Assembly (NCBI GenBank): GCA_003024785.1
Contig: PUQB01000550.1
Location: 62,001-126,000 of the forward strand
Reading direction: 5' to 3'
Source of the DNA: Selaginella tamariscina
Lineage: Eukaryota > Streptophyta > Lycopodiopsida > Selaginellales > Selaginellaceae
DNA length: 64,000 bases
In this document: positions 41,992 to 54,012 of the stretch, piece by piece
Layout: the number at the start of each line of letters is the position of its first letter
Numbering within the stretch: the stretch's first letter is position 1
The notes under the pieces: model-generated
What the model saw: the letters and a program-made list of their open reading frames with translations, nothing else
Told to the model about the DNA's origin: nothing
Database searches by the model: none
Made by a program: the position numbers and the translations under genes

Positions 41992-42361
41992 AGAGAGATA
42001 AATATAAGTATGTGTGTATGTGTGTGTGTGTCTCTCTCTCTATATATACATGTATAGATAGATATAGATAGATAGATAGATATACATATGTATATATATC
42101 TATATATGTTTACACACACACATATACGTCTCTCTATATACGTGTGCGTATGCGTGTGTGTTTGAGTGTTTGCGTATAATTCCATTTGCATGTATTATCT
42201 ATGTCGTATGCATAGCACTTAAATTTATATTAAATATTGTATGTGCATGTATATGTAGGTAACAAGAAAATTTGCACATGGAGCTCTCTAAGGAGCCTGG
42301 TAAGGCCCGAGTGTTTCCCCCTCTATTCAAGAGGAGTACTCGAACTCACGTCTTCTAACTC
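41631..42361. repeat. Perfect 20-bp inverted repeat around RING gene 1 exon 1
   Basis: GAGTTAGAAGACGTGAGTTC at 41631-41650 is the exact reverse complement of 42342-42361. The enclosed 690 bases include the first exon of the RING gene and several microsatellites. It could be the ends of a small mobile element or a folded-back duplication; no target duplication was recognised. Confidence 0.65.
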
Positions 42362-43427
42362 GAGTTCATGACGAAATGCTACAAGGAAATTCATAAGATA
42401 CGTGTGTGTGTGTGTGTGTTGTTATAGATAGATTGCATTATGTACAGATGTTTGTATTTCTTTTACAGGCGAAGAGATGGTGTCAGACAAGTTAAATGTA
42501 CCCTTTGTGCGATCGTGTTACCTAGTATTTCACGGGTACACCCGTGGATCGTGCTGCTGTTCACAAATCTACGCTATGTGAAATCCAGAAGCTCAAGGTT
42601 ATTTACAGAAAGAAGCAAACGGATTGGACGAACAGCCTTCTAAAAACTTGATGGTACGCACACGCACGCACACACAAACATTTGAGCTATGTTTTTAGTC
42701 CAATAGCTGTGTTTAACCAGTTAAGATGTGTTAACAGATAGAACCAAACAAGTTGGACGAACAGGCTTCAACAAACGTGAAGGTAAATTTCACACACACA
42801 CACACACAGCAAAAAGGTTGTTAGTCATAGAAATAACTAGAATACTTGTGTTTGAGCTTGCTCAGGGGTTATTCACAGAACGAAGCAAACAAGTTGGATG
42901 AACAGGCTTCTCCAAACTGAAGGTAAACTACGCATGCACACGTGATCATACACGCACGTCCAATGCATATTGCGTTGGTTATAAGTATAGAGTATTTGTG
43001 TTACAGAAAGAAGCAAATAAGTTGGACGAACAGCCTTCTTACATCTGAAGGTAACTACATATACATTCTAGTTAACATGCCCACACATATACATGTACAC
43101 CCTACGTGCGATGTTAGCTAGAATTACTTATGTTTGCGGCTAACCAAAGCCTAAGTTTGATCTATCGGATTAACTTGTGAAGATCGTTCCAAAGAGGTCT
43201 GGAATGCAGGACACTACACGGAAGAGGCTTCACAGTGTTCTCAAAGAGCTAGCGTCAACCAGGAAGAAGCTTCAGCAAGCAGAAGCTCGTGTATCAAAAG
43301 CCGAGAAGATCAGCAAAACCAGGCAAGCTCTCTCTCACTCTCACTCTCTCTCTCTCACACACACCATGACTATAGGTAAACGAGGCAAACTGTATAAGTT
43401 CTACTTCCATTGATCATAAACCCGCAC

Positions 43428-43471
<44 letters not shown>

Positions 43472-43830
43472 GTTTAGACAAGTTTATCAAATTTAATACA
43501 AGAGAAATATGCCATGTTGTGTGTGTGTGTGTAACTCGTTTGAAGGGCAGGATGAGGAGTGTGGGGTTTGTAGACACTAAAGTCGCCACTTAGAGGAGCG
43601 TTTGGAGAAGATATGAAGAAGAAGGCATGTCCGATGTGTTTTCACGAGTTCACATCGGAGGGCTGGTACAGGCTGGATCGTGCGGTCATGAGTACCACAT
43701 ACAGTGCCTGCTTCTTCATGTGCAAGGTGGAGATCCCTCAGGAGTTCTATGTCCATTGGCCAGGAGTTTTTCATGGTGAACAGAACAGTTTTGATGACCT
43801 TATTGTACAGTTTTTGCTATGTTTATGGTA
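41753..43830 (+). CDS. RING-H2-like zinc finger gene, copy 1
   Basis: Exon 1 (41753-41819) encodes MADSGLEEGEIPESPRIPCS. After an intron with CT/CA/AT repeats, an exon near 42470-42650 reads VDRAAVHKSTLCEIQKLK in one frame. A row of short exon-like units follows (42600-43055), then a coiled-coil exon near 43177-43322 (RKRLHSVLKELASTRKKLQQ). The last exon, from about 43550, has KKACPMCFHEFTSEGWYRL. The next bases give SCGHEYHIQCLLLH only after restoring one lost G near 43675, and MCKVEIPQEFY follows. The Cys/His order fits a RING-H2 finger, the usual zinc site of ubiquitin E3 ligases. Frames are broken at two or three points. The specific family is not recognised. Confidence 0.6.
42600..43055 (+). 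repeat. Array of four mini-exon-like units
   Basis: Units of about 45-50 bases built on AGCAAACAAGTTGGACGAAC recur at about 42612, 42741, 42880 and 43012. Each is preceded by AG and followed by GT within a few bases of CTGAAG or GTGAAG. The period is about 130 bases, and the spacers are unalike CA-rich sequence. They look like a serially duplicated small exon of RING gene 1, although some copies contain stops. Confidence 0.65.
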
Positions 43831-44911
43831 AGTATGAAATATACATAGATAAAAACCTTAACATAGAAGTCAATAATGGTAAAGGCATTTGAATTATTTT
43901 AGTAGTACATAAACATTTAGTATTTATAATAATTAATCTGATTTACTTATCTTATACATAAGTTGTCTTTATTAACACAGTATCGAAGAGTTATGTTAAA
44001 TCTAAGCCACGGGGTACGTTAATTTTCGTTTTTATTAATTATGTAATGTGTTTGAATTTATGAAGTTGAAGAGGTTTTTCATAACCAAGGAAATTATAAA
44101 TATTAATTAAAATTTTAAAACGTCCATAACACACACATAATATAACATTCACATACATATATTCACTCGTAACAAGATGATAACATATGCACATATTTCA
44201 TTGTTATATATTTAATATCAAATACATTGATCCATCGCAAACATATATATTTTAAGTGTTTGTTTTTTGGGAAAATTTATATATACTCCTTAAATTTATC
44301 ATATTTATATATAATTTTAAATTTACATATATATACATATACACTCCTAGAAATTTTAAACTTACATATAGTCTTTAAATTTACATTTATACTTTTGAAA
44401 AACTTTTATTCTGTATTTTAATTTTGAGATAATAATATTTAATAAAAATATGTATTTAATTTATAACATATTTAAAATGAAATAAATTAAAGTTTATAAT
44501 TGTTAAAAATGTCAATAACAAATGTTAAGAAATAATTTTTTTTTTAAGATATTTATATTATATTGTAATATATATGTTTAATAAATTACATTTTGAAATT
44601 AAATATAATAAGATATAAAATAATCATAAATATTTTTACATTTTTAAAAAATATATTTTAATCTAATTTTAAAGTGTACAAAGTTTAAATTGAAGTTCCA
44701 TAAGTATATATGTAAATTTAAAATTTAAAAGAATATCTATGTAAATATGATAAATTTCAGGGATATTTATGAAAATTTTCTTTTAAATTAAACTAAATAT
44801 ATATGTTTTTTTAAATAAAAAAATTTATGGCTAATTTATATTTTATTACATTTAATTTCAAAATGCAATTGATTAAACATATATAAGTTAAACACATAAT
44901 TTTTATTATGT
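43831..44911. other. AT-rich intergenic sequence
   Basis: No gene or RNA is recognised. It contains degenerate TTTAAATTTACATATA-type repeats. Confidence 0.5.
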
Positions 44912-44916
44912 GGTAT

Positions 44917-45121
44917 TGAAAGAGCAGATATATTAAATGAAAATCTGATATCTTAGTTTACACAAAACCCTGCTTATATACAGGAGGTCTCCTGCCACGT
45001 GGCACACATGCGACACGTGGCGCTGACACATGGGGGCCAGATCACCACCCATGTGTCACTACGCATGTGCGTATATACACATGCGTATATACGGTACGTT
45101 ACCTATATACAGTATCTTACA
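44917..45121 (-). repeat. 3' LTR of element D
   Basis: The 205 bases match 47201-47406 except near 45101-45113. It contains two G-box cores CACGTG (in GCCACGTGGC and GACACGTGGC) and a TATATAC-rich end. Confidence 0.9.
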
Positions 45122-47125
45122 CTATCCTCCCCTCTGCGGCTGTGTAGATGGTGATGGATCTGATGGTCCTGGATCCGTGTGAGCTGGGCCATCTAAGGTA
45201 TGACCAAATGTACTCAACGAGTCTCGAACGACAAACCGTTTCATTCGAACCACGTGAACTATCTCAACCTCATGAGATCCCACCAACTGTACTTGATATA
45301 CCTGAGGACCAACCTTTCGGAGTACTCGGTAGGGACCAAGCCACTTGTGTAATAAACCAGTTGCAAGCCCAGGTGCAGTCAGCTTGGGAAAACGTACCAG
45401 GACTAAGTCACCGTCAGCAAAATCTGGTGGAATTTGATGTCGTGCATTGTAAGAAGATTGCTGCCGCATTTGAGCTCGACCAAGATGTTCAGCAGACTCT
45501 GCACGCAGAAGAGGCAAAACAGCATCCAAATGTCGAGCCCACATCTTTGCATCCTCGGCACGTGGCAGATTCGATGATAACCCCAATTCACTAGGCAACT
45601 TAGGATCATATCCATACAATGCCTTGAATGGAGAGATACCAATCGAACTCTGAATGCCTGTTACATAAGCAAATCTCAAACATCGCAAATACCAATCCCA
45701 GTCCGTGTGATTGAAGTTCACATACTTCGAGATCATACCCTTGAAGGTCCGATTCAATCGCTCCACCAAACCATCAGTTTGTGGATGATACGGAGAGGCA
45801 AATGAATGTTTTACCCCTAACCTCTCACACAACACTCGGAATACCTCTGCAATGAAAGCGGGGCCATTGTCTGATAACATCCGCTCTGGACAAGAATGCT
45901 GCAAAACCACATTATCGAACAGAAACAAAGCTGTTGACATGGCAGTTGCATCCGGAAGAGCACCAACCTCCACCCATCGAGTTAAATAATCAGATACAAC
46001 AATGATGTACTGGTTACCTTGAGAAGAACGTGGAAAAGGTCCCATTAAATCCACTGCAATTAACTCAAAAGGGCGAGAGACATTGATGGATTCCAACACC
46101 CCATGGCCCGAGTCGTAGAGGAATTCCGAGTTTGACAAGTGGGACAACTTTGAATATACCTGATCACATCACCACGCATGCTGGCCAATAAAATGATCGG
46201 CGCAGCTTCTCCAACACTCGTTGGTGACCAAGATGACCTCCAACAATAGGTGAATCATGATATGCTCGAAGAAGGTGTGGAACATATGTAGAGGGTACAG
46301 CCAAACGCCATCTGTCCTCTGGATTTGTCCCAATAAAATACAATAAACCATCCTGAAGTCGAAACTGAGCATGATATTGTCGAAACCGAGGTTCGGAAGA
46401 CGGATTGCAAACGCATCGCGTAATTGCCTCGTCCATGGTTCATGTTTTTGAGCATCCTGCCACTGTTCCAAGGATGGTAAGTCGGCATCGAATACCTGAG
46501 GGGCTTGTATCAAACCGAATGCTGCAGCTACTGCATGAGCAGGCAAAGTGGAATCGGAGAGGGGTGCTCGAGAAAGTGCATCCGCATCCACCATTGTTCG
46601 CCCAGGCCTGTGCACCACCTTAAAGTTATATACCTGGAGACGTAATGCCCATCTGGCTACGCGACCCACTAAATTCTTCCGTTTTAATAAGGAAGTGACA
46701 GCAGCATGATCACACTCCAAAAGTGTTTCACTCCCATGTAAGTAGGCATGAAGTCGTTCAAAACCCCAAACAGCAGCAAGGCATTCTTTTTCAGTAGTGG
46801 AATAATTCCGCTCAGCCGGCGTGAGTACTCGACTAATGTAAGCCACCGGGTGTCGAATTGAAGAATCCACAGCATCAGTTTGCATCAATACACCACCAAT
46901 ACCAACATCTGAGGCATCTACTCGTAAAATGAACGGACGAGTAAAATCTGGGTATTGAAGCAATGGTGGAGTTGTCAGGAACTCTTTTAACTGGTCAAAT
47001 GCCTGCTGACACCTGCGAGTCCACCTGAAAGATACCTGTGGACGAACTAACTCCCGAAGAGGGGCAGTTCGATCAGTGAGATGATCGATAAATCGACCAA
47101 GTTCTTCGGGAGTTAGTTCGTCCAC
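45122..47125 (-). pseudogene. Pol remnant of element D (RNase H and integrase)
   Basis: From 47125 the minus strand encodes the RT-RNase H connection (GRFIDHLTDRTAPLREL) and RNase H (FILRVDASDVGIGGVLMQ, STTEKECLAAVWGFERLHAY). After a frame break near 46430 comes the integrase zinc site. From about 46105 the integrase core has AVDLMGPFP, MLSDNGPAF and HPQTDGLVERL as its catalytic D, D and E blocks. The GPY/F-type end (KWLGPYRVLRKVGP) and a Pro/Ser-rich tail finish it at 45122. There is no chromodomain. It is closely similar to element E, so D is probably a derivative mobilised by such a relative. Confidence 0.85.
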
Positions 47126-47182
47126 AGGTATCTTTCAGGTGGACTCGCAGGTGTCAGCAGGCATTTGACCAGTTAAAAGAGT
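46981..47182. repeat. Perfect 80-bp foldback in element D
   Basis: 46981-47060 and 47103-47182 are exact reverse complements with a 42-base spacer. The right arm is an inverted copy of the element's own RNase H-region sequence, placed directly beside the PBS-like site. Confidence 0.95.
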
Positions 47183-47200
47183 ACCCAACTTCTCCACCAA

Positions 47201-47406
47201 TGAAAGAGCAGATATATTAAATGAAAATCTGATATCTTAGTTTACACAAAACCCTGCTTATATACAGGAGGTCTCCTGCCACGTGGCACACATGCGACAC
47301 GTGGCGCTGACACATGGGGGCCAGATCACCACCCATGTGTCACTACGCATGTGCGTATATACACATGCGTATATACGGTACGTTACTGTATATTAGGTAT
47401 CTTACA
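47201..47406 (-). repeat. 5' LTR of element D
   Basis: Same sequence as 44917-45121 except that 47385-47398 reads as the approximate reverse complement of 45101-45113. It ends CTTACA. Confidence 0.9.
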
Positions 47407-47620
47407 GTATTATTTAAAAATTAAAATATAAGAATTAAAAATTTTCAAATGTATAAAATAAATTTAAATTTCTTACAAAGTTTTAAATGTAAATTTAGAA
47501 TTTTTACTCCTGATGAAGGTTTTCCAGCCAGAAACAATCCCATGTATCATAGCCATTCAATTGTAGTAATTTACAAATTTAAGTATATTCAAGGATATTC
47601 ATATTGGAAGAATATTCGTC

Positions 47621-47720
47621 GGCCCATCACGTGGACATTCTAGAATCTTCTAGATAAGATTGAAACCGTCAGATTGCACGCGGAAAGGTAACCGCGTGAG
47701 CCCTTTTCGATATATAAAAC
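47621..47720 (+). promoter_or_regulatory. Polyubiquitin promoter with heat-shock element
   Basis: GGCCCA (47621), a G-box CACGTG (47628-47633), and a heat-shock element TTCTAGAATCTTCTAGAT (47638-47655: TTCnnGAAnnTTCnnGAT) precede a TATA-like GATATATAAAAC near 47709. The start codon is 68 bases further on. The heat-shock element predicts stress induction, as is known for polyubiquitin genes. Confidence 0.7.
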
Positions 47721-47755
47721 GACCTCGGACCCTATGTTAAACATCATAGATCTAG

Positions 47756-49185
<1,430 letters not shown>

Positions 49186-49617
49186 AGGTCGAAGGAGGAC
49201 CCGGTCTTTAATTGATAAGCAACTGGATCACGCTCTGAGTGAACTTAACCTGCTCAAGAACAAGCTTCAGAAGACAGAAGCCTGCGGGCGGAAAACATCT
49301 GCAAATATACACACACATATTAAATACGTATGTATGCCCACGCACACGCACAGGATGAAGAGCGTGGATTACGTAGCGGAGGATACGCGGGGGAAGCCAC
49401 TCAAAGGAGTTGTTAAGCAACATATGAAGAATAAGGAATGTCTAGTTTGTTCTGAGGGCTGGTATAGACTGGGATCGTGCGGTCATGAGTATCACATACA
49501 ATGCCTGCTTCTTCATGCACTGTGTGTCTCTTATGCGAGGAGGATATTCCGAAGGAGGTGTACTTGGACAGGACAAGAATATGCCTGCCTGAGAAGAAAA
49601 GGATGCAAATCTCAAGC
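49186..49617 (+). CDS. RING-H2-like zinc finger gene, copy 2 (partial)
   Basis: A coiled-coil exon (about 49188-49300, LIDKQLDHALSELNLLKNKL) corresponds to the one in copy 1. A final exon from about 49353 begins RMKSVDYVAEDTRGKPLKG and contains CLVCSEGWYRLGSCGHEYH followed by IQCLLLHA. One or two lost bases later the frame gives CLLCEEDIPKEVYLDRTR and a stop near 49622. The first Cys pair is only five residues from GWYRL, shorter than copy 1. The second zinc site is complete. No upstream start exon was found, so it may be a partial duplicate of copy 1. Confidence 0.55.
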
Positions 49618-49749
49618 TATTGAGTGTGTATATATATATAGAGAAGACACACACACTGAAAATACCTACATATATGTATGTGTATGTGTGTAGATACTTC
49701 AAGTGTGGTTATTTCTCATCTATATGTGTAATGACACACCTACATAACG

Positions 49750-49752
<3 letters not shown>

Positions 49753-49826
<74 letters not shown>
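49753..49826. repeat. (CT)n(CA)n microsatellite
   Basis: About 30 CT units are followed by six CA units. The same CT-then-CA composite occurs at 23939-23986, 26200-26262, 32651-32706, 36019-36080 and 41850-41904. Confidence 0.95.
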
Positions 49827-49829
<3 letters not shown>

Positions 49830-50054
49830 ATGTATAAGTTATATATACATGTTTTTCAGAAAAAGAATTAAGAAAGAACATGTTCTGCATTTTATGTACA
49901 TGACTTTCTAAGACTTCAACTCGTATGGATAACAAAATAATACGTGTGTGTGTGTGTCTAATATATGACTATTGCAATGTGTTAAGCTAACTAACCAATT
50001 ATCCCATTGATGGTCCAGCATCTAGAAAAAAGAGCAGACCTACTCCTTTAGATT

Positions 50055-50320
50055 TCACTTCTTCTTCTCCTTCTCTTGCGCCTTTGCCGCTGGTTTCTGC
50101 TGTCCAAATATATTCAAATTTGTTTAAGTGAGAATACATCAAATCCCTGATCCAAGCTTTTTTCTTTTCAGGATTTCTCTCTTCAATCGAAACACTTACC
50201 AGAAATACCCCAGATGCGAGAGACATGGCCAGCACCGCCGTGAATGAAGCGGCAGCAGATTCCACCTCCTGAAGATCATCTTGTTCCCCCAAGAACCCTA
50301 ATTTCACGACGAACCCTAAT
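50055..50320 (-). CDS. Small two-exon protein, unrecognised
   Basis: Exon 1 (to 50200, donor GTAAGTG) encodes DDLQEVESAAASFTAVLAMS and LASGVFL, a moderately hydrophobic helix. Exon 2 (50099-50055) adds QKPAAKAQEKEKKK and a stop. The splice borders are canonical and in phase. The only nearby ATG (in ACAAGATGATC) is one base out of frame with this reading, so a one-base loss just after it is likely. Telo-box-like AACCCTAA motifs lie at 50290-50320, in the expected leader. A small, basic-tailed membrane or mitochondrial protein is possible. The family is not recognised. Confidence 0.4.
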
Positions 50321-50730
50321 CCTCTGTTTCTTCGTATTGTCAATCTCGACCGTCCGTTTCGACGGCTCCAGATTAAAAAAGCTCCCGCCCTTTTATATGT
50401 TGTGTAACGTTCCACCCCATCGCGAGTACAAGACATCAACTAAGTTATTGCTTTACCGTATTAAAAAACCAGGTACTTCTTAGTAGTATCGATTAAGGAG
50501 GTGTATAATCTATAAGGTTGTTTTATATTCTTCCACGCAGGGCACGTACACACACTATATATGTATACTTTGTGTGTATATGTATGTGTAAGCTGGAATG
50601 TCATGAGTCTAAGGAGAGACTATATATATGTACAAAGGCTAGAGTAATTGAAGTAGAAATACAGTGGCTAATAAAAGATTTCTTTCTATTTCTTTTGTTT
50701 AGTGTCCATTAGCGAACACCATTAAGGAGG

Positions 50731-51187
50731 ATGGATATTGTAAAGAAGGAAATAGATAACGAAGCTGTTTCTGTGGATATAATCCATAAGCAGATAAAGC
50801 AGGCGTTTCGCGAGGATCGCAAAATAAAGGCTAAGAAGAGGTGTGTGTGCGCATGTGCGTGCGTGGGCGTGTGTGTTTTCTTACATGACATAAGCAAAAA
50901 TATTTGTGACACTGCGTATGTAATTGTAATTGTAAGGTGTGTATGTAGTTGCAGTTACAGTACTGATATAATAACATTGATATTACAGTACTGATATAAG
51001 TTTAATGATAATAACATTGTGTTTAACCAGATTTGGAACCTTGTGGGGAGAGCCACGTTGGTATCGATTGGGATCGCGCGGTCATGAATATCACCTGCAG
51101 TGTTTGCTTCTTTATGCGTCTGAAGAGCGCCGGTGTCTTAGATGTGAGATGGAGATTCCAGTTGAGTTTTATCTGTCTTGTGGTTGA
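50731..51187 (+). CDS. RING-H2-like zinc finger gene, copy 3 (partial)
   Basis: A helical exon starts MDIVKKEIDNEAVSVDI at 50731 and ends at KIKAKKR before a GT-rich intron. The next exon (from about 51031) encodes PRWYRLGSRGHEYHLQC, then RRCLRCEMEIPVEFYLSCG and a stop. The Cys of SCGHEYH is Arg here, and the first CxxC pair is not visible, so the zinc finger is probably defective. Similarity to copies 1 and 2 is clear in both exons and in intron placement. Confidence 0.5.
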
Positions 51188-51559
51188 GACGAATATGCCA
51201 AAGTTCGTAATGTGTTTCTATTCTTTATATACGACAAAAGCGTAAGATGTGTGTGTGTGTGTGTTGAATAACCGTGTTTTTTTTTACTATATCCATTCTT
51301 CTGGTTGCAGCTTGTTACACAACGAACAATGGTTGAAGTACAAAAACTTCATACAAAATGGTACATATGTACAGTATATCGAGTATACACACACACATCC
51401 TACAAATAAAATGTATTATACAACTTATGCAACATAAAGAACTATATAGTTGACCACTTCTTAGCATATAATACATAAGAAGTTATTGTGTTCATGATTT
51501 TGTGTGTACAACATATGCAGCTGTATATGTCTACGCGCTTGATATATGTATATTTGCTC

Positions 51560-52031
51560 GTATGTTATCAGAACAGCAAGATGGTGATCCAAGGAAGCTA
51601 GAACAACAAATTCCACGAGCATTGAGTTCAGAAGAAAAGGGTATGCTTAAACAAGTATTTCACATACTCTTAGCTTTCTTTTATGCGTGTTTGTTTTCAA
51701 GTACCTGACAGTAGTGTTAATGCACTACGTCTGGCGCTGGCCCTTTTTGCTCGTGAATGCTGCACTTCTGTCGCCAAGTAATTAATACACATACATATAT
51801 AATGTGTCGTGTGTGATATACTGTGTATGTAGGCATATATACATCATTATGTCCACATACAAGCTTATAGTTTGTTAACTCTCGTCTTTGATAATGATGT
51901 ATACATACATACATATGTATGCGCTTTTGTAAGAAAAGTTTGCACATTCTCTAAAGAAAGCGCATCGTCTTCCTCGCTCTTCTGGAGAAGGACGATGTTC
52001 CAGAGTTAAACAAGCTGAAGTAAGTGTAAGC

Positions 52032-52041
<10 letters not shown>
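51560..52041 (+). other. Possible exons of an unrecognised gene
   Basis: Three open stretches bordered by AG and GT or TAAG read EQQDGDPRKLEQQIPRALSS (about 51570-51642), SSVNALRLALALFARECCTS (about 51715-51780) and AHSLKKAHRLPRSSGEGR (about 51942-52019). They look protein-like and lie between RING copy 3 and the polymerase fragment. No family is recognised and the joins are not certain. Confidence 0.3.
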
Positions 52042-52062
<21 letters not shown>

Positions 52063-52499
52063 TATTAATATACATATAAATATACATAGTTGATGTTTGA
52101 ATTATTTTATTCTTCATAATAGAAGTGAAGGGATGCCATAGTAGATGCTGACAGGGAAGACAATGGAGCCTTTCATCAGCATCATCGTGATGGTCTGGAA
52201 AATGGTGATCTATGCTTGTTCTGCCTTCAACAATTACCCAGGCCATTAGAATTAATATAAACACCATCCTCGTTGAGGTAAATTATAGATAGATAGATAG
52301 AGAGAGAGAGAGTAAACTCATATAATCAATTGTTGTGTAGTGTGTATGCATAGTATATGTACATGCTTATGTAATTTAATGTACATAGATGCTCAACGAT
52401 CATCTATTGTATAGTGTAGATACAATGGGGCAGAAATAGTGTGTTGTACTTCATATGCATAAATACATGCATATGTGGTACTTGGATAAATGCTATAAG

Positions 52500-54012
52500 T
52501 TTGACATATATCACATGAACTTTGCAATCCGACGGCTAGAAGTCATTGAAGTTCTCGGTATAGAAGCGGTATGTATGTTTGTGTGTGTAATACTACATGC
52601 ATGCCCACATAGCTACATGTAGATATACATATGTAGACACACTAACCATGGGCAATTTTGTTTAGGTGAGACAAGCACTACTAAAGGAGCTCAGAGATGT
52701 TATCTCCTTCGACGGCTCATACGTCAGTTACCGGCTTCTATGTGACGTAATGACGTATAGAGGCACCTCATGGCAATTACCCGTCATGGTATTAATCGTA
52801 TGACACTGGATATTCTCTTCCTTTGAAGAAACTGTGGATATTCTCCTAGATGCTGCAATTTTTGCCGAGGTTGATGAGCTCAAAGGTGTTACTGAGCTCC
52901 TTTAGCTTGCTCCCATCGGAACTGGTGACTTCGGGTTGCTGCTTAATGACAAGTAAGTCTATTTGTGCGTCTAGATGTGTGTGTGTATCAGTTTCTAGTT
53001 TGGTTTTATTTGTTGCACAGATGCTACAGCACGCTATAGAGCTACAGCTGCCGAGTTACATGGAAGGAAATGAGTATGAGACTCCAATGGTAGCAGAGAC
53101 TCCACACCACGAGGGAATGATGTCCCCGAGCTATTTGCTGAGTCCCAACCTGCGCTCTTCCCCAATTGCGGATGCTCAATTTCTCCTTATGTTGGTTCAT
53201 TTGTCTTACCTCTCCCCAGCTTACTCAGGTAATTTTAATATATACATCTGCACACAAGTGTTATGTATCAATCATATGCACCTCAAGAACTGTATATGCT
53301 TGTATGTAGGTGGAGGATATAGCCCCGCTAGTCCATCCTCTCCAGCATACAGTCCGAGCTCGCCGAACTATAGTCCGGCATCACCGGGCGTATTCCCCAA
53401 CAAGTCCGAACACCTCGCCATCATATTCACCAACTTCGCCTGCATATTCCCCACTTCACCTGCATATTCACCTCTCCGTCTTACAGTCCCAGCAGTCCAA
53501 GTTACTCCCGACGTCTCCCGGTTACAGTTGGACTTCTCCATCTTACAGTCCCACGTCTCCTAATTACAGTCCCACGTCACCGAACTACAGTCCAGCGTCT
53601 CCCACTTACAGTCCAACATCTCCCACATACAGTCCGACTTCACCTGGGTGGAGTTGACTTCGCCGGCGTACAGTCCGACCTCCAAACAGTACAATTCCAC
53701 TTCACCCACTTACAGCCCGACGTCGCCGTCATACAGTCCCACGGCTAATGCCAAATACAGGTATGTGTAATTTAATGTAGTTATAAGGTACTTGTGTGTG
53801 TGTTAGTTAATATAGTTAGTACATTCTGTCTGCATTGTATATACAGATTGGGTGTATTGTGTATACAGATCCTCAAGTATATCTACATCATACACACGAA
53901 AATGGTGTCTGTGTGTGCATGCGTGCATTAGATATCGTGTTCCTAACCATATTATGGATTACTTTGTTGTAGTCCTACATCACCTGCTTATTCTCCAACC
54001 TATTCTCCAACA
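52500..54012 (+). pseudogene. RPB1: RNA polymerase II largest subunit, orphan 3' fragment with CTD
   Basis: Exons encode, in order: RRLEVIEVLGIEA (to about 52569); [20 protein letters not shown] then CDVMTYRG (52666 on); ETVDILLDAAIFAEVDELKG then APIGTGDFGLLLND; and MLQHAIELQLPSYMEGNEYE (53021-53228). The exon from 53310 to 53760 has C-terminal-domain heptads ([21 protein letters not shown] and variants, about twenty) and continues at 53973. This is the last fifth of RPB1, whose heptads are phosphorylated during transcription. The N-terminal 1000 or more residues are not upstream, where RING copy 3 lies instead. Several indels, including multi-base ones near 52733, 52820 and 52890, break the frame, and the heptads switch frame at least twice. 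A truncated, intron-bearing duplicate is the best reading. Confidence 0.8.

Larger units (their letters stand above)
44917..47406 (-). mobile_element. Gypsy element D, deleted, with intact LTR pair
   Basis: LTRs at 44917-45121 and 47201-47406 bracket 2.1 kb of minus-strand pol. GTAT borders both sides (44913-44916 and 47407-47410), a probable target duplication of 4-5 bases. A polypurine tract (AGAGGGGAGGATAG in minus sense, about 45122-45135) precedes the 3' LTR, and TTGGTGGAG follows the 5' LTR. Gag, protease and RT catalytic parts are missing. The element lies 370 bases upstream of the polyubiquitin start. Confidence 0.9.
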
